Assembly: GCF_046297875.1 (NCBI RefSeq)
Contig: NZ_JBKBHD010000001.1
Span: 1,550,001-1,614,000 of the forward strand
Source: Parvibaculum sp046297875
GTDB lineage: Bacteria; Pseudomonadota; Alphaproteobacteria; Parvibaculales; Parvibaculaceae
DNA: 64,000 bases
Direction: 5' to 3'
Below are positions 1 through 8,897 of this stretch, piece by piece; position 1 is the stretch's first letter; each line of letters opens with the position of its first letter. The notes beneath the pieces were generated by a model. It was not told the DNA's origin. It made no database searches and saw only the letters and a list, made by a program, of their open reading frames with translations. A program made the position numbers and the translations under genes.

Positions 1-981
1 CTCGGCGTCGCTTGCCTCGTTCATCGCAGTGGCATTGATGCGCTCGTTGAGAGCTTCCATCTCGGCTTCGAGTTCGCGTATGCGTGCTATATTGTCGTTT
101 CCCAGACCACTGCCGGGCGGATAGCTTTCCAGAACGGCGACCTGACGATCGCGCTCGGCGTGGGTGGCGACGAAATCCACTTCCAGGTCGTAGATGGCGT
201 TATCACGCCTGTCGATCAGCTCTGCAAAGCGCTGGGTGTAGCTTGCGTGGCGCCCGAGAACGTCGAGAAGACGCTTCTGGTATTGCGGCAGAAATGTTTC
301 CCTCAGTTCCGCTTCGGCGCTCTTCCAGAGGTCATGTCCGCCCTGCAGATATTTGAGATCGGCTTCGAGACCGTCCCGGACTTTCCCGGTCATCGACGGC
401 GGCGCCACGCCGATCTGCTGGGCAATCGTTGCCGGCCGCGCGCCGAGACCTTCCTTTGCTTCGTTCAGTCTTGCGATGTACCGGTCGTAGAAGACTTCCG
501 CGATATTCCGCACCATTTCGTCATTGAGCCTTTCGGCGCCCGGACCGTAGTCGACGCTTCGGGACAGTCGAGGCGGGCGCGCCACCTGCGATGCATCGGA
601 AGCCCGCAGGTGGTGCAGAGCGGCGGAATCATCGATGCTTTTCGCCGGACCGACGATGCGCGCATTTTCCCGCTTGAAAGATTCCGCAATCGCGGTCTGC
701 GCGCCGCCGTCCGCGAATGTCGCTATCGTCCGTGCGCGGGCGTCGCCGACTTCCGCAATCATGCGGTCGATTTTTTCGCTCAGATCGGCGAGAAGACGGC
801 GATCGTTCTGGCTCAGGGAAATCGCCGGTACCGCTGGGGTGCCGGGCATGCTCGTTCCCGGTCCCGGCATCACGGGGACCGGCAACTCCGGCTGCTGGAA
901 GGTCTGAGCAAGCGCCGGCACGCACAGCATTGCCGTCAGGGTCAGTCCCGCCGTCAGCGATCGCGCGACAGAGTGGTTCAT
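1..981 (-). CDS. secreted coiled-coil protein, unknown function (3' end cut by window edge)
   Basis: The minus-strand frame is open from an ATG at 981 to the window edge, giving at least 327 residues with no stop. It starts with a clear Sec signal peptide (MNHSVARSLTAGLTLTAMLC, then a VPALAQ-type cleavage site), followed by a Pro-rich stretch and then a long, mostly helical, charged region. The visible end (IRELEAEMEALNERINA) has heptad spacing typical of a coiled coil. I do not recognise the family. It lies 22 bp upstream of the OmpA-family gene on its left-hand-start side but is transcribed after it, so the two are probably one envelope-related operon with the OmpA gene first. Expected location is periplasm or outer membrane. 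Confidence 0.7.
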   Translation of the reverse strand, partial: MNHSVARSLTAGLTLTAMLCVPALAQTFQQPELPVPVMPGPGTSMPGTPAVPAISLSQNDRRLLADLSEKIDRMIAEVGDARARTIATFADGGAQTAIAESFKRENARIVGPAKSIDDSAALHHLRASDASQVARPPRLSRSVDYGPGAERLNDEMVRNIAEVFYDRYIARLNEAKEGLGARPATIAQQIGVAPPSMTGKVRDGLEADLKYLQGGHDLWKSAEAELRETFLPQYQKRLLDVLGRHASYTQRFAELIDRRDNAIYDLEVDFVATHAERDRQVAVLESYPPGSGLGNDNIARIRELEAEMEALNERINATAMNEASDAE

Positions 982-1003
982 GCCGACCTCCGGGGCCGCG
1001 AGC

Positions 1004-2050
1004 CTATTGCCGTACCAGTTCCACGCGCCGGTTGAGTGCGCGGCCGTCTTCGGTCTCGTTGGTAGCAACCGGCGCAAGCAGGCCGACGCCCGCCGCCTTC
1101 AACCGCGCGGCCGCGATGCCGTGTTTTCCGGTCAATGCCGCGACGACGCTTTCGGCGCGCCGCGCCGAGAGCGACATGTTGTGATCGTAAGCCCCCTTGC
1201 TGTCTGTATGGCCAACGACATAGAGCTTCAGCCCCGTGTCGTCCTTCAGCAGTTTGGCGATCTCTTCGAGCGTTGCGTCGGATTCCGGTTTGACGGTCGC
1301 GCTGTCGGTGTCGAAATAGACGCCGTAAAGCGCGATGCGGCCGGTCTCGGCAATGGCCTTGGCCATGGCGGCGGCCTCGACCAGCACCATGCGCTGTTCC
1401 ATTTCGCCGGTCTCGATCACATCGAGCAGCACCAGCGGTTTCTTCGCCGTCATCCTGAACTGGTCGAAACCCTCGATGGCAATCGCGAGCGAGACATAGA
1501 CCGCGCCTTCGGGCCGGTCGAGCTTGGCCGTCAGCGCGCGCACATCGTTCGGCTGCGAAAACGCATATTGCGTCACCTGGCCCATATTGTTCAACGGGAC
1601 GCGCTTCAGCAGGGCGCTGGTAATCAGATAGGAGCCGGCGCGCGGCGCATCGGGACCGTTTCCGCATTCTGCGCCGCCACATTCGAAAATGATTTCAAAG
1701 CCGGCGTCTGCCAGTTCCTTCCGGTAGTTGCGCATTACCTCAAGCGTCGAGCGTCCCTCCGGTGCCACATAGAGAATGCGGGTATGCGCGCCCTCCACGG
1801 CCTGGGCGTCGGTGAGTTTCGAGGCAGAGCTCCGATGGGGTCCGGTCGCAATGTCGAATTCGTCATAGGCGCGCGTGTGGTAGCCGATGATGACGGAGTC
1901 TTCGTAGCGTTTGAGCAGCGGATGATCGCTGGCACCGTCGGCATCGTTCGCCCGCGCGGCGCCTGCCAGCGCCAGACCCGTAATGGCCGCCAGCGCGACG
2001 GCGCAACGCCAGACGCCTGTTCGCCGCGTGCCCTCGATCCGCATTGTCAT
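1004..2050 (-). CDS. OmpA-family protein with DUF4892-like N-terminal domain
   Basis: A 348-residue protein with an N-terminal signal peptide ending around AGAARA. Residues about 35-150 contain YEDSVIIGYHTRAYDEF and the pattern PEGRSTLEVMRNYRKEL, which match my memory of DUF4892. Residues about 235-348 form an OmpA-like peptidoglycan-binding domain: YFDTDSATVKPES, then VVGHTDSKG, LSARRAESV and a final NRRVELV. It should sit in the envelope and bind peptidoglycan non-covalently. It is followed after 22 bp by the secreted coiled-coil gene, suggesting a two-gene operon. No substrate or partner is visible for the DUF4892 part. Confidence 0.85.
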   Translation of the reverse strand: MTMRIEGTRRTGVWRCAVALAAITGLALAGAARANDADGASDHPLLKRYEDSVIIGYHTRAYDEFDIATGPHRSSASKLTDAQAVEGAHTRILYVAPEGRSTLEVMRNYRKELADAGFEIIFECGGAECGNGPDAPRAGSYLITSALLKRVPLNNMGQVTQYAFSQPNDVRALTAKLDRPEGAVYVSLAIAIEGFDQFRMTAKKPLVLLDVIETGEMEQRMVLVEAAAMAKAIAETGRIALYGVYFDTDSATVKPESDATLEEIAKLLKDDTGLKLYVVGHTDSKGAYDHNMSLSARRAESVVAALTGKHGIAAARLKAAGVGLLAPVATNETEDGRALNRRVELVRQ

Positions 2051-2192
2051 CGGTCTGCCCTCCCTGCTGCGCCGGTGGCGAAACAGCCCCTTTTTCCAAA
2101 GGTTAGGGTCGGTTTGGCTGTTCTTTCTTCATCACAAGTGATGATAGGGTTCCGGTGAAGGGGATCGCCGGTCCCCGCTGGCCGGGGCGCTG

Positions 2193-3767
2193 ATGGAAAA
2201 CGCTGTCGAGACCATTCCCCTTGCCGAGGCGGCGGGTTTCCCGCGGCCCGCCGTCTGGTGCGGTGCGGCGGAGGCCGACGGCGCGACGGTCATCTATGTC
2301 TATGGCGGCACCTTCGCGATGAACCGGGGGCCCATGCACAGCGTCATCGCCGATCAGGTGGCCCGCAATGCGCGCGGCCGTGTGCTGATGGTCGACTACA
2401 GGCTGGCGCCCGAACATCCCTTTCCGCTCGCCATTGAGGATGTCGTGGCGACCTATCGTGCGCTGCTGGCGCGTGGCGTCCCGCCTTCGAAGCTCGTCGT
2501 GATGGGCGACACTGCCGGCGCCGGCATCGCGCTTGCCGCCCTCATCGTGCTGCGCGACGAAGGCGCACCGCTGCCCGCCGGTTTCGTCGCGCTCACGCCC
2601 TGGGTCGATCTCACAATGTCGGGCGGTTCCTATGTCGAGAACATTCGCACCGGCCGCTTCGCCTCCGATTTGGAGTTGCTGGCCATGCTGACGATCGACT
2701 ATCTGCAGGGCGCCGATCCCCGCCATCCGCTGGCTTCGCCGGTCTTCGGCGAGTTGACGGGCCTGCCCGAAACACTGATCCATGCGGGCGCCGACGACAT
2801 ATTGCTCGACGATGCGCGGCTGCTTGTCGAGGGGCTGCGCCGTGTCGGCGGACGGGCGCATCTCCATGTCTGGCAGGGACTTCCCGACACCTGGCAACGC
2901 CTCCAGCCGCTCTCGCCGCAGGCCGCGGCGGCGCTTGCCAGCATCGGTCAGTTCGTGCGGCGGCGCACCGGGGCGACGGCCCGCAGCGCGGCCGAAAAAC
3001 AGCAGCTCAGCGACGCCTATTCGCGTGAACTCGCGGAATTCGTCCAGCCGCACATGAACGAACGCTTCGACCAGCTTTTCGAATGGGCGCGCGACCACGA
3101 TCCGGACTGGGTCTGGCATTTCATGGAGCGGCGGCTCGAATTCGGCGCTCTCGTCACGCAGGAGCAGATCGAGCATGACTGGCTGGCGCTTCTTTTCGCC
3201 GACGCCCCGGAGGCAATGCTGCTCTTGAGCGCAAGCCGGCATGTCATTCTCGCCAATCGCCGGGCGCGCCGGGTGCTCGAGAGCGGCGGCGTCTTCGCCC
3301 ACAAGAACGGGCGGCTCACCGGCGCCGATACGCAGAGCGAGGATGCGCTTTCGATGCTGATGGATCAGGCTTTCGGACTGGTCAGCGCCGGGAACAATTT
3401 CGGGCCCGCCGACCGCTATGGCCGCATCGCAAACGGCAAGGGCGAGGTTTTTCTTCTGCGCTGCGAGCGCATCCAGCCGCCGGCCGACGGCTCCGGCGCA
3501 CCGCCGATCGCGCTTGTCCGGATTTTCGAGGAAGGCCGCCGCCGCCGGATCGACCGCGATGCGCTTCGTGCCTGGTACGGCCTTTCGCCGCGCGAGGCGG
3601 AGCTTGCGGCGTCTTTTGCCGAGGGCTCAAGCCTTGCCGCCTTTGCGCGCTTGGAGGGACTTTCGATGGCGACCGTCCGCACGCATTTTTCGCGCATCAA
3701 GTCGAAGCTCGGCGCCGCGGATCAGGCCGCCGTCGTCGGCAAGGTCATCCGCGCCGCCTTTGGGTGA
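2193..3767 (+). CDS. alpha/beta-hydrolase (HSL-like) pseudoenzyme fused to LuxR-type HTH regulator
   Basis: 524 residues. Residues 30-255 follow the hormone-sensitive-lipase (HSL) esterase family closely (DYRLAPEHPFP, TPWVDLT, ILLDDA). The active site is altered: the oxyanion HGGG is YGGT at 37-40, the nucleophile motif GDSAGG is GDTAGA with Thr107 for Ser, and the catalytic His is Asp232 (LPDTW for MxHVW); only the acidic residue near 202 remains. Residues about 330-440 resemble a PAS-like sensory segment (EAMLLLSASRHVILANRRAR). Residues about 455-524 are a LuxR HTH (LSPREAELA, SMATVRTHFSRIKSKL). An in-frame stop at 2145 rules out a long N-terminal extension, so the usual esterase cap is mostly absent. 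Probably a ligand-sensing transcription factor that reuses an esterase fold; the ligand is unknown. Confidence 0.85.
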   Translation: MENAVETIPLAEAAGFPRPAVWCGAAEADGATVIYVYGGTFAMNRGPMHSVIADQVARNARGRVLMVDYRLAPEHPFPLAIEDVVATYRALLARGVPPSKLVVMGDTAGAGIALAALIVLRDEGAPLPAGFVALTPWVDLTMSGGSYVENIRTGRFASDLELLAMLTIDYLQGADPRHPLASPVFGELTGLPETLIHAGADDILLDDARLLVEGLRRVGGRAHLHVWQGLPDTWQRLQPLSPQAAAALASIGQFVRRRTGATARSAAEKQQLSDAYSRELAEFVQPHMNERFDQLFEWARDHDPDWVWHFMERRLEFGALVTQEQIEHDWLALLFADAPEAMLLLSASRHVILANRRARRVLESGGVFAHKNGRLTGADTQSEDALSMLMDQAFGLVSAGNNFGPADRYGRIANGKGEVFLLRCERIQPPADGSGAPPIALVRIFEEGRRRRIDRDALRAWYGLSPREAELAASFAEGSSLAAFARLEGLSMATVRTHFSRIKSKLGAADQAAVVGKVIRAAFG

Positions 3768-3942
3768 GCGCCGGGCCCCGCGCGTCGCCTGGCGATGTGC
3801 AAGGCCGTTCGGCATCGCTTGCGCGGTGAACAGGGTGCCACCTCTTTGACATTGCCTGCTCCTCTCGGGCCTGTGCTACTCTCGCAGCAATCGCAACAGG
3901 TTAACGCAGGGAAGGGGCGGTTTTCCGTCCCTCGATGATCGC

Positions 3943-4884
3943 TTGAGCAACGAGAAAAATGCACCCGCCGAGATCGAAGCGGTCCGCAAGGGCTTCGAGA
4001 CGCGCGGCTATATCTGCAACGCGCATATCGCGACCTCCATCTTCCTTGCCGAAAGGCTGCAGAAGCCGCTGCTCGTCGAAGGCCCTCCCGGTGTCGGCAA
4101 GACCGAGCTTGCCAAGGCGACGGCGGAGATGGTCGGCAAGCCGCTCATCCGGCTCCAATGCTATGAGGGGCTCGACGAGGCGAAGGCGCTTTACGAATGG
4201 AAATACGGCAAGCAGCTTCTCTATACGCAGGTGCTGAAGGAAAAGCTCGGCGATCTGATGGCGGGCGCCCAAGGCCTGAAGGAGTCGATGGCCCGCCTTC
4301 ACGATTTCGACGACACATTTTTCTCCGAGGAGTTCCTCGAGCCGCGGCCGCTTCTGAAGGCGCTGTGGCAGCCGGGCGGCGCGGTGCTGCTGATCGACGA
4401 AATCGACAAGTCGGATGACGAGTTCGAGGCCTTCCTGCTCGAACTTCTCTCGGACTACCAGATTTCCGTGCCGGAGCTCGGCACGATCAAGGCGCGGACG
4501 ACGCCGATCGTGTTCCTCACCTCGAACAATACGCGCGAGATCGGCGATGCGCTGAAGCGGCGCTGTCTGCATCTCTATATTCCGTTTCCCGACACCGATC
4601 TCGAGCAGCGGATCATCGCGGCGCGGGTGCCGGAAATGGAAGAGCGGCTGCGCACCCAGCTTGTCGCTTTCGTGCAGGGGCTTCGTCAGCTTGAACTCAA
4701 GAAACTCCCCGCCGTCAGCGAAACCATCGACTGGGCGCGAACCATGGTTCTGCTTCATGCGCGCGAACTCGATGCCGATCTGGTCCGCAACACGCTCAAT
4801 GTGCTGCTCAAGTTCCAGGACGATATCGACAATGTCGATGGCGAGGTAAACGCGCTGGTCTCGAAGGCCGTTCAGGCGGGGTGA
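3943..4884 (+). CDS. MoxR-family AAA+ ATPase (CoxD-like)
   Basis: 313 residues. Walker A is GPPGVGKTEL near residue 46, Walker B is LLIDEIDK near 150, and a sensor-1-like VFLTSNN follows. This is the MoxR/CoxD type of AAA+ ATPase, which acts with VWA proteins as a chaperone for metal-centre insertion or complex assembly. The start is TTG at 3943; no in-frame ATG lies nearby and family-like sequence begins just after. The VWA gene follows after 3 bp, so the two are translationally close and almost certainly act together. No carbon-monoxide dehydrogenase or other obvious client is encoded nearby, so the client is unknown. Confidence 0.88.
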   Translation: MSNEKNAPAEIEAVRKGFETRGYICNAHIATSIFLAERLQKPLLVEGPPGVGKTELAKATAEMVGKPLIRLQCYEGLDEAKALYEWKYGKQLLYTQVLKEKLGDLMAGAQGLKESMARLHDFDDTFFSEEFLEPRPLLKALWQPGGAVLLIDEIDKSDDEFEAFLLELLSDYQISVPELGTIKARTTPIVFLTSNNTREIGDALKRRCLHLYIPFPDTDLEQRIIAARVPEMEERLRTQLVAFVQGLRQLELKKLPAVSETIDWARTMVLLHARELDADLVRNTLNVLLKFQDDIDNVDGEVNALVSKAVQAG

Positions 4885-4887
4885 GCC

Positions 4888-6342
4888 ATGAGCGAAGTCC
4901 TCGGCGATTTCATCCGGGCGTTGCGGGCCGCCGATGTCCGTGTCTCGACTTCGGAGTCGATTGACGCCGGCAATGTGATCGATCTCGTGGGCTTCAACGA
5001 ACGCGAGACGTTGCGCGATGCACTCTCGCAGGTGCTCGCCAAGAGCGACGATGAAAAGCAGGCTTTCATCGAAACCTTCGATACGTTCTTTGCCTTCGAC
5101 CAGTTCAAGGAAAAGCCCGCCACGGTCAACGAGCCGGCTGCCAACGAGAATGAGCAGAGTGAGCAGGCTGAGTCCGAAGGTGGCGAAGGCGAAGAGGGTG
5201 AGGGCGGCGAGAGCAGCGGCGCCGACGGCCCATCATCGCCGGGCGGCGGTGGCTCGGGTGGCGAGCGGCAGGGCGAGGGCCCGCAACCGCGCGACGATCT
5301 CGTCTCGCTGCTGGAGCGCGGCGATCAGGCGGCGTTGCAGATGGCGCTGGCGGAAGCGGCGCGCCAGACCAATCTCAACCGCATAAGGCTTTTTACCCAG
5401 CGCGGCATGTTCACGCGCCGGATCATGGAACTGATGGGCCTCGACGGGCTCAATGACGAGATCGAGCGGCGCGAGCAGGCCCGCAATACGGAAGGCGCGG
5501 CATCGCTTATGCAGGCGCGCGAGGAGTTGCGCGGCCAGGTGCGCGACTATGTGGAAAAGCAGCTCGAAATCTTCACCGCGAATGCCGGCCGCCAGCTCCG
5601 CGAGGAAGTTCTTTCCAAGATGCGGCTGTCTAATGTCGACCGTTCCGACATGCGCATCATGCGCGAACTCGTGCGCAAGATGGCCAAGCGCCTCATCGTC
5701 ATGCATTCGCGGCGAAAGAAGATCGCGCGGCGCGGTACGCTAGATGTGCGGCGCACGATTCGCGCCAATATCGAATTTGACGGGCTGCTCTTTCACACGA
5801 TCTGGAAGCGCACCAAGGTCGACCGGCCAAAAGTCATGGCGATATGCGACGTGTCGGGCTCGGTAGCGCAGGTCTCGCGTTTCCTGTTGATGTTCCTCTA
5901 CAGCCTGCAGGAAGTGCTGCCCAATGTCAGGAGCTTCGCCTTCTCCGGCGACCTCGGTGAAACCACTGACATGTTCGAACTCGAGAAGCTTGAACAGGCG
6001 CTGGCGCTCGTGCTGCGCGACTATGGCGGCGGATCGACGGACTATGGCCGCGCCTTCGAAGACTTCCAGTCGCTCGCCATGAACGACATCGACCATCGCA
6101 CCACGGTGCTCATTCTTGGCGATGCGCGCTCCAATTATGGCGACCCGCGCGCCGACATTCTGAAACTCGTTCACGCACGCGCGCGGCGCGTCATCTGGCT
6201 CAATCCCGAACCGCGCTCCATGTGGAACTCGGGCGACAGCGAGATGCGGCGTCTAACGCCCTATTGCGACCGGGCAATCACCTGTGCCTCGCTGAAGGAT
6301 CTGGAGCGCGTCGTTTCCGAACTGCTGCGAACGGCCGTGTGA
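4888..6342 (+). CDS. VWA domain protein, CoxE-like partner of MoxR ATPase
   Basis: 484 residues. The N-terminal 75 residues are helical (LGDFIRALRAADVRVS). Residues about 85-135 form an acidic Gly/Glu/Ser linker of low complexity. A helical middle is followed by a von Willebrand A domain at about 315-480 with the MIDAS motif DVSGSVAQ, a GGGSTDYG threonine segment and the GDARSNYGDP loop, so metal binding looks intact. This layout matches CoxE-like proteins encoded beside MoxR ATPases. It starts 3 bp after the ATPase gene. It should be cytoplasmic, since no signal peptide or membrane segment is visible. Confidence 0.87.
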   Translation: MSEVLGDFIRALRAADVRVSTSESIDAGNVIDLVGFNERETLRDALSQVLAKSDDEKQAFIETFDTFFAFDQFKEKPATVNEPAANENEQSEQAESEGGEGEEGEGGESSGADGPSSPGGGGSGGERQGEGPQPRDDLVSLLERGDQAALQMALAEAARQTNLNRIRLFTQRGMFTRRIMELMGLDGLNDEIERREQARNTEGAASLMQAREELRGQVRDYVEKQLEIFTANAGRQLREEVLSKMRLSNVDRSDMRIMRELVRKMAKRLIVMHSRRKKIARRGTLDVRRTIRANIEFDGLLFHTIWKRTKVDRPKVMAICDVSGSVAQVSRFLLMFLYSLQEVLPNVRSFAFSGDLGETTDMFELEKLEQALALVLRDYGGGSTDYGRAFEDFQSLAMNDIDHRTTVLILGDARSNYGDPRADILKLVHARARRVIWLNPEPRSMWNSGDSEMRRLTPYCDRAITCASLKDLERVVSELLRTAV

Positions 6343-6545
6343 CCTTTCCATAACAATTGGATGACCTCTGGCGGGCGGCCTATGCAAGTCTGGATTGCGG
6401 CGTTAAGCTTTCCGTCTCATTTCGGGGCAGGCTGGGGCATACCATCGGGCATGGCTGCTGCAGAGATCAGGGCAACGGCTTCGGGCCTGCGCGGCGCTGT
6501 GCCGTAATGGGCCGCGAATGCAGTTTTATGGATAACGGGGGCAAA

Positions 6546-7559
6546 ATGGCGGGACGCGCCATAGCAAGATCCGGGCGGACGGAGAGGAAGCGTGTTGTGC
6601 TCCTTCTCGGCCTGTCGCTGCCTCTGATCCTTTTCTGCTGGGAGAGCGCGAAGGCGCAGCCGATGCAGCTTGCGCCGCGCGGGGTGGAAAGTGCCGCACT
6701 GGTTCAGGAAGCGCCCGCGATGCCGGCATCGCTCGATGCCGCGCCGGTCGCCATTGCAGCCGTTGCGCCGGCGTCGGCCCCTGCCGCCAGGCGCGAGCGC
6801 TACAATGTGGTCGTGCTGGGCGACTCGCTCGGCGATGGCACTTGGGCCGGTCTCTATCATGTGCTGCGTCAGGATAAGCGTTTCAACGTCATCAAGAAGT
6901 CGCGTGTTGCCACCGGCTTTTCCCGCGCGGATTATTTCGACTGGAATGCGGAAGTACGCAGCATCGCGGCGGAAACGCGGATCGACATTGCTGTCGTCGT
7001 GATGGGCACGAACGACCGGCAGCCCATCGTCGAAGAGGGCAAGCGCCATGCACTGTTCGAGCCCGGCTGGCGCGATATCTATGAGCGCCGCGTCGACGAC
7101 TTCACCGCCACGCTCAAGGCAACGGGCGCACAAATCTACTGGATGGAACTTCCGGTGATGAAAAGCCCGCGCTTTGGCGCGGACATGGCGCAGTTCAATG
7201 CGATCTTCGAGGCTCGCGCAGGCGCGAACAATGTCACCTTCGTTCGTACCGAAGGCCTCGCGACAGGCACAGATGGCGGCTACACGGCCTATGGGCCGGA
7301 CCGTTTCGGCCGCACCAAATTGTTGCGCGCCGAAGATGGTATCCATTTCACGATGCCCGGCTATGAACTTCTCGGCGAGCGGATTGCGAATGCGATGCTG
7401 ACGGATTTCGATGGCGGCAGGATTGCTGCGGCCGCGCCGGTCATGCCGAGCGCGCCGGAAGCACCACAGGAAGCGGCCGGAAAGGCGGCAGGTTATGACA
7501 TGGCGGACAGGCGCCCCGGCCGTTCGGATGACTGGCTCTGGCTTGACGCAACCAACTGA
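6546..7559 (+). CDS. SGNH/GDSL hydrolase, DUF459 type, membrane-anchored
   Basis: 337 residues from the ATG at 6546, chosen because GGGGG lies just upstream and a membrane-spanning signal (VVLLLGLSLPLILF) begins about residue 17; in-frame starts upstream lack a ribosome site. All SGNH blocks are present: VVLGDSLGDG with Ser94, MGTND with Asn156, and DGIH with Asp264 and His267. The family includes DUF459 periplasmic proteins that act on acyl groups of surface polysaccharides. A second SGNH gene overlaps its 3' end and an MBOAT acyltransferase follows, supporting a role in O-acylation or deacylation of an exported polymer. The polymer is not identified. Confidence 0.85.
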   Translation: MAGRAIARSGRTERKRVVLLLGLSLPLILFCWESAKAQPMQLAPRGVESAALVQEAPAMPASLDAAPVAIAAVAPASAPAARRERYNVVVLGDSLGDGTWAGLYHVLRQDKRFNVIKKSRVATGFSRADYFDWNAEVRSIAAETRIDIAVVVMGTNDRQPIVEEGKRHALFEPGWRDIYERRVDDFTATLKATGAQIYWMELPVMKSPRFGADMAQFNAIFEARAGANNVTFVRTEGLATGTDGGYTAYGPDRFGRTKLLRAEDGIHFTMPGYELLGERIANAMLTDFDGGRIAAAAPVMPSAPEAPQEAAGKAAGYDMADRRPGRSDDWLWLDATN

Positions 7560-8769
7560 CATTCCGGTTCTTCAAAGGCTGCTGCCGCTTGCGGTGGCCA
7601 TGCTCGCAATTTTTTCCATGACAAATCGTGCAGCAGCGGCCGAATGCATGCCGGGAACGCCGGGGCTTGAAAAATTCCATGCGGCGGTGAAAGAGATCGA
7701 GGCGGGCGAGAGAAAGCGCCCGCTCACCGTGCTTCATCTCGGCGACAGCCATATCTCGCTCGATGGTTTCACGCGCGGCTTGCGCACGCGCTGGCAGGAG
7801 TGGTTTGGCGATGCTGGGCGCGGGCTCATGCCCGGTATCCCCTTCCGCTACTACGCACCGGACGGCTATACGCTTGTCATGACAGGGCCTTGGGATGTGT
7901 TCTCGAGCCTTCCGGCGGACGCCAAGGGCCCGTTCGGTATTCAGGGCTTCCGGGTTGAGGCGGCGGCGCGCAAGGCGGAAATCGCGCTTGCTTCGGACAC
8001 ACCGCTTTCAGGAATCGAGATCGAAGCCTATGGCGGGCCGGAGACGGGTGCGATCCTGCTTGCGCTCGGCAATGCCGCGCCGCTCCGTCTGCAGACGCGG
8101 CAGGCGGAGCCCGGCTATATACGGTTCCGCGTGCCTGCGGCGAATGTGCATGAGGTGAAGCTCTTGCCTGCGGGTTCTGGTCCCGTGGTGCTTCTCGGCT
8201 GGGCGATGCTGAAACCGTCCACGCCCGGCGCGCGGTATGACAGTCACGGCATCGTCGCAGCAACGGCCGCCGTCACCAGGCGCTGGGACGCCGGCATCGT
8301 CCGCGCGCAGATTGCCGCACTCGATCCCGATCTCGTCATTCTGGGGTATGGCACCAATGAGGGCTTCAACAACGGGCTTGATATGGAGGCCTATCGCGCC
8401 CTGGTCGACGGGCTTGCAGGTCTTGTCATGGAAGCGACGCCCCATGCTTCGCTTGTGCTGCTTGGCCCTTTCGATGGCGCGCGGCAGGGGAGCGGGGCGC
8501 TTTGCGAAGGCGGCTGGGCGACGCCGCCAAAGCTCGATGCTGTTCGCAGTGCACTTCGCGATGTTGCCGCAGCGCGGAAGAGCTTCTTCTGGGATGGCGG
8601 GGCGGCGATGGGCGGGCGCTGCGCGGCGGAACGCTGGGCGCGGGCGGAGCCGCCGCTCATGTTTGCCGACCGCGTTCATCTGCGGGCATCGGGCGGCGAA
8701 TTGCTTGCGGCATCGCTCCATGAGGCGCTGATGGCAGGCGCCTGTCATGAAAGTGACGCGCCGGGTTAA
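7528..8769 (+). CDS. second SGNH/GDSL hydrolase, exported
   Basis: About 413 residues if the ATG at 7528 is used; ATG 7495 and TTG 7543 are alternatives and none has a strong ribosome site. The gene overlaps the previous one by about 32 bp in another frame. A signal peptide (LLPLAVAMLAIFS to AAAA) leads to block I HLGDSH with Ser near 74, block III GYGTNEG and a terminal DRVHLRASG providing Asp and His. The domain is larger than in the first SGNH protein, with a beta-rich insert between blocks I and III, as in polysaccharide O-acetyltransferase partners such as the AlgX/PatB type. It probably acts in the periplasm with the downstream MBOAT protein. Confidence 0.83.
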   Translation: MTGSGLTQPTDIPVLQRLLPLAVAMLAIFSMTNRAAAAECMPGTPGLEKFHAAVKEIEAGERKRPLTVLHLGDSHISLDGFTRGLRTRWQEWFGDAGRGLMPGIPFRYYAPDGYTLVMTGPWDVFSSLPADAKGPFGIQGFRVEAAARKAEIALASDTPLSGIEIEAYGGPETGAILLALGNAAPLRLQTRQAEPGYIRFRVPAANVHEVKLLPAGSGPVVLLGWAMLKPSTPGARYDSHGIVAATAAVTRRWDAGIVRAQIAALDPDLVILGYGTNEGFNNGLDMEAYRALVDGLAGLVMEATPHASLVLLGPFDGARQGSGALCEGGWATPPKLDAVRSALRDVAAARKSFFWDGGAAMGGRCAAERWARAEPPLMFADRVHLRASGGELLAASLHEALMAGACHESDAPG

Positions 8770-8897
8770 CCATAAGGGCAGGCTTCGATTGAGCTTTTTT
8801 GCCTGAACGGGGATGATGCCTTGAATGCCGTCATGCCCCTCTGATGGATAGTGTGGGTGACATCTGTGCCTGTGACGGGCGCGCGTAACGAGGCGGC

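Noticed and set aside
3846..3882. TTGACA upstream of the MoxR gene as a promoter
   Set aside because: The -35-like hexamer is perfect, but no acceptable -10 lies 16-18 bp downstream; the next candidate is 22 or more bp away.
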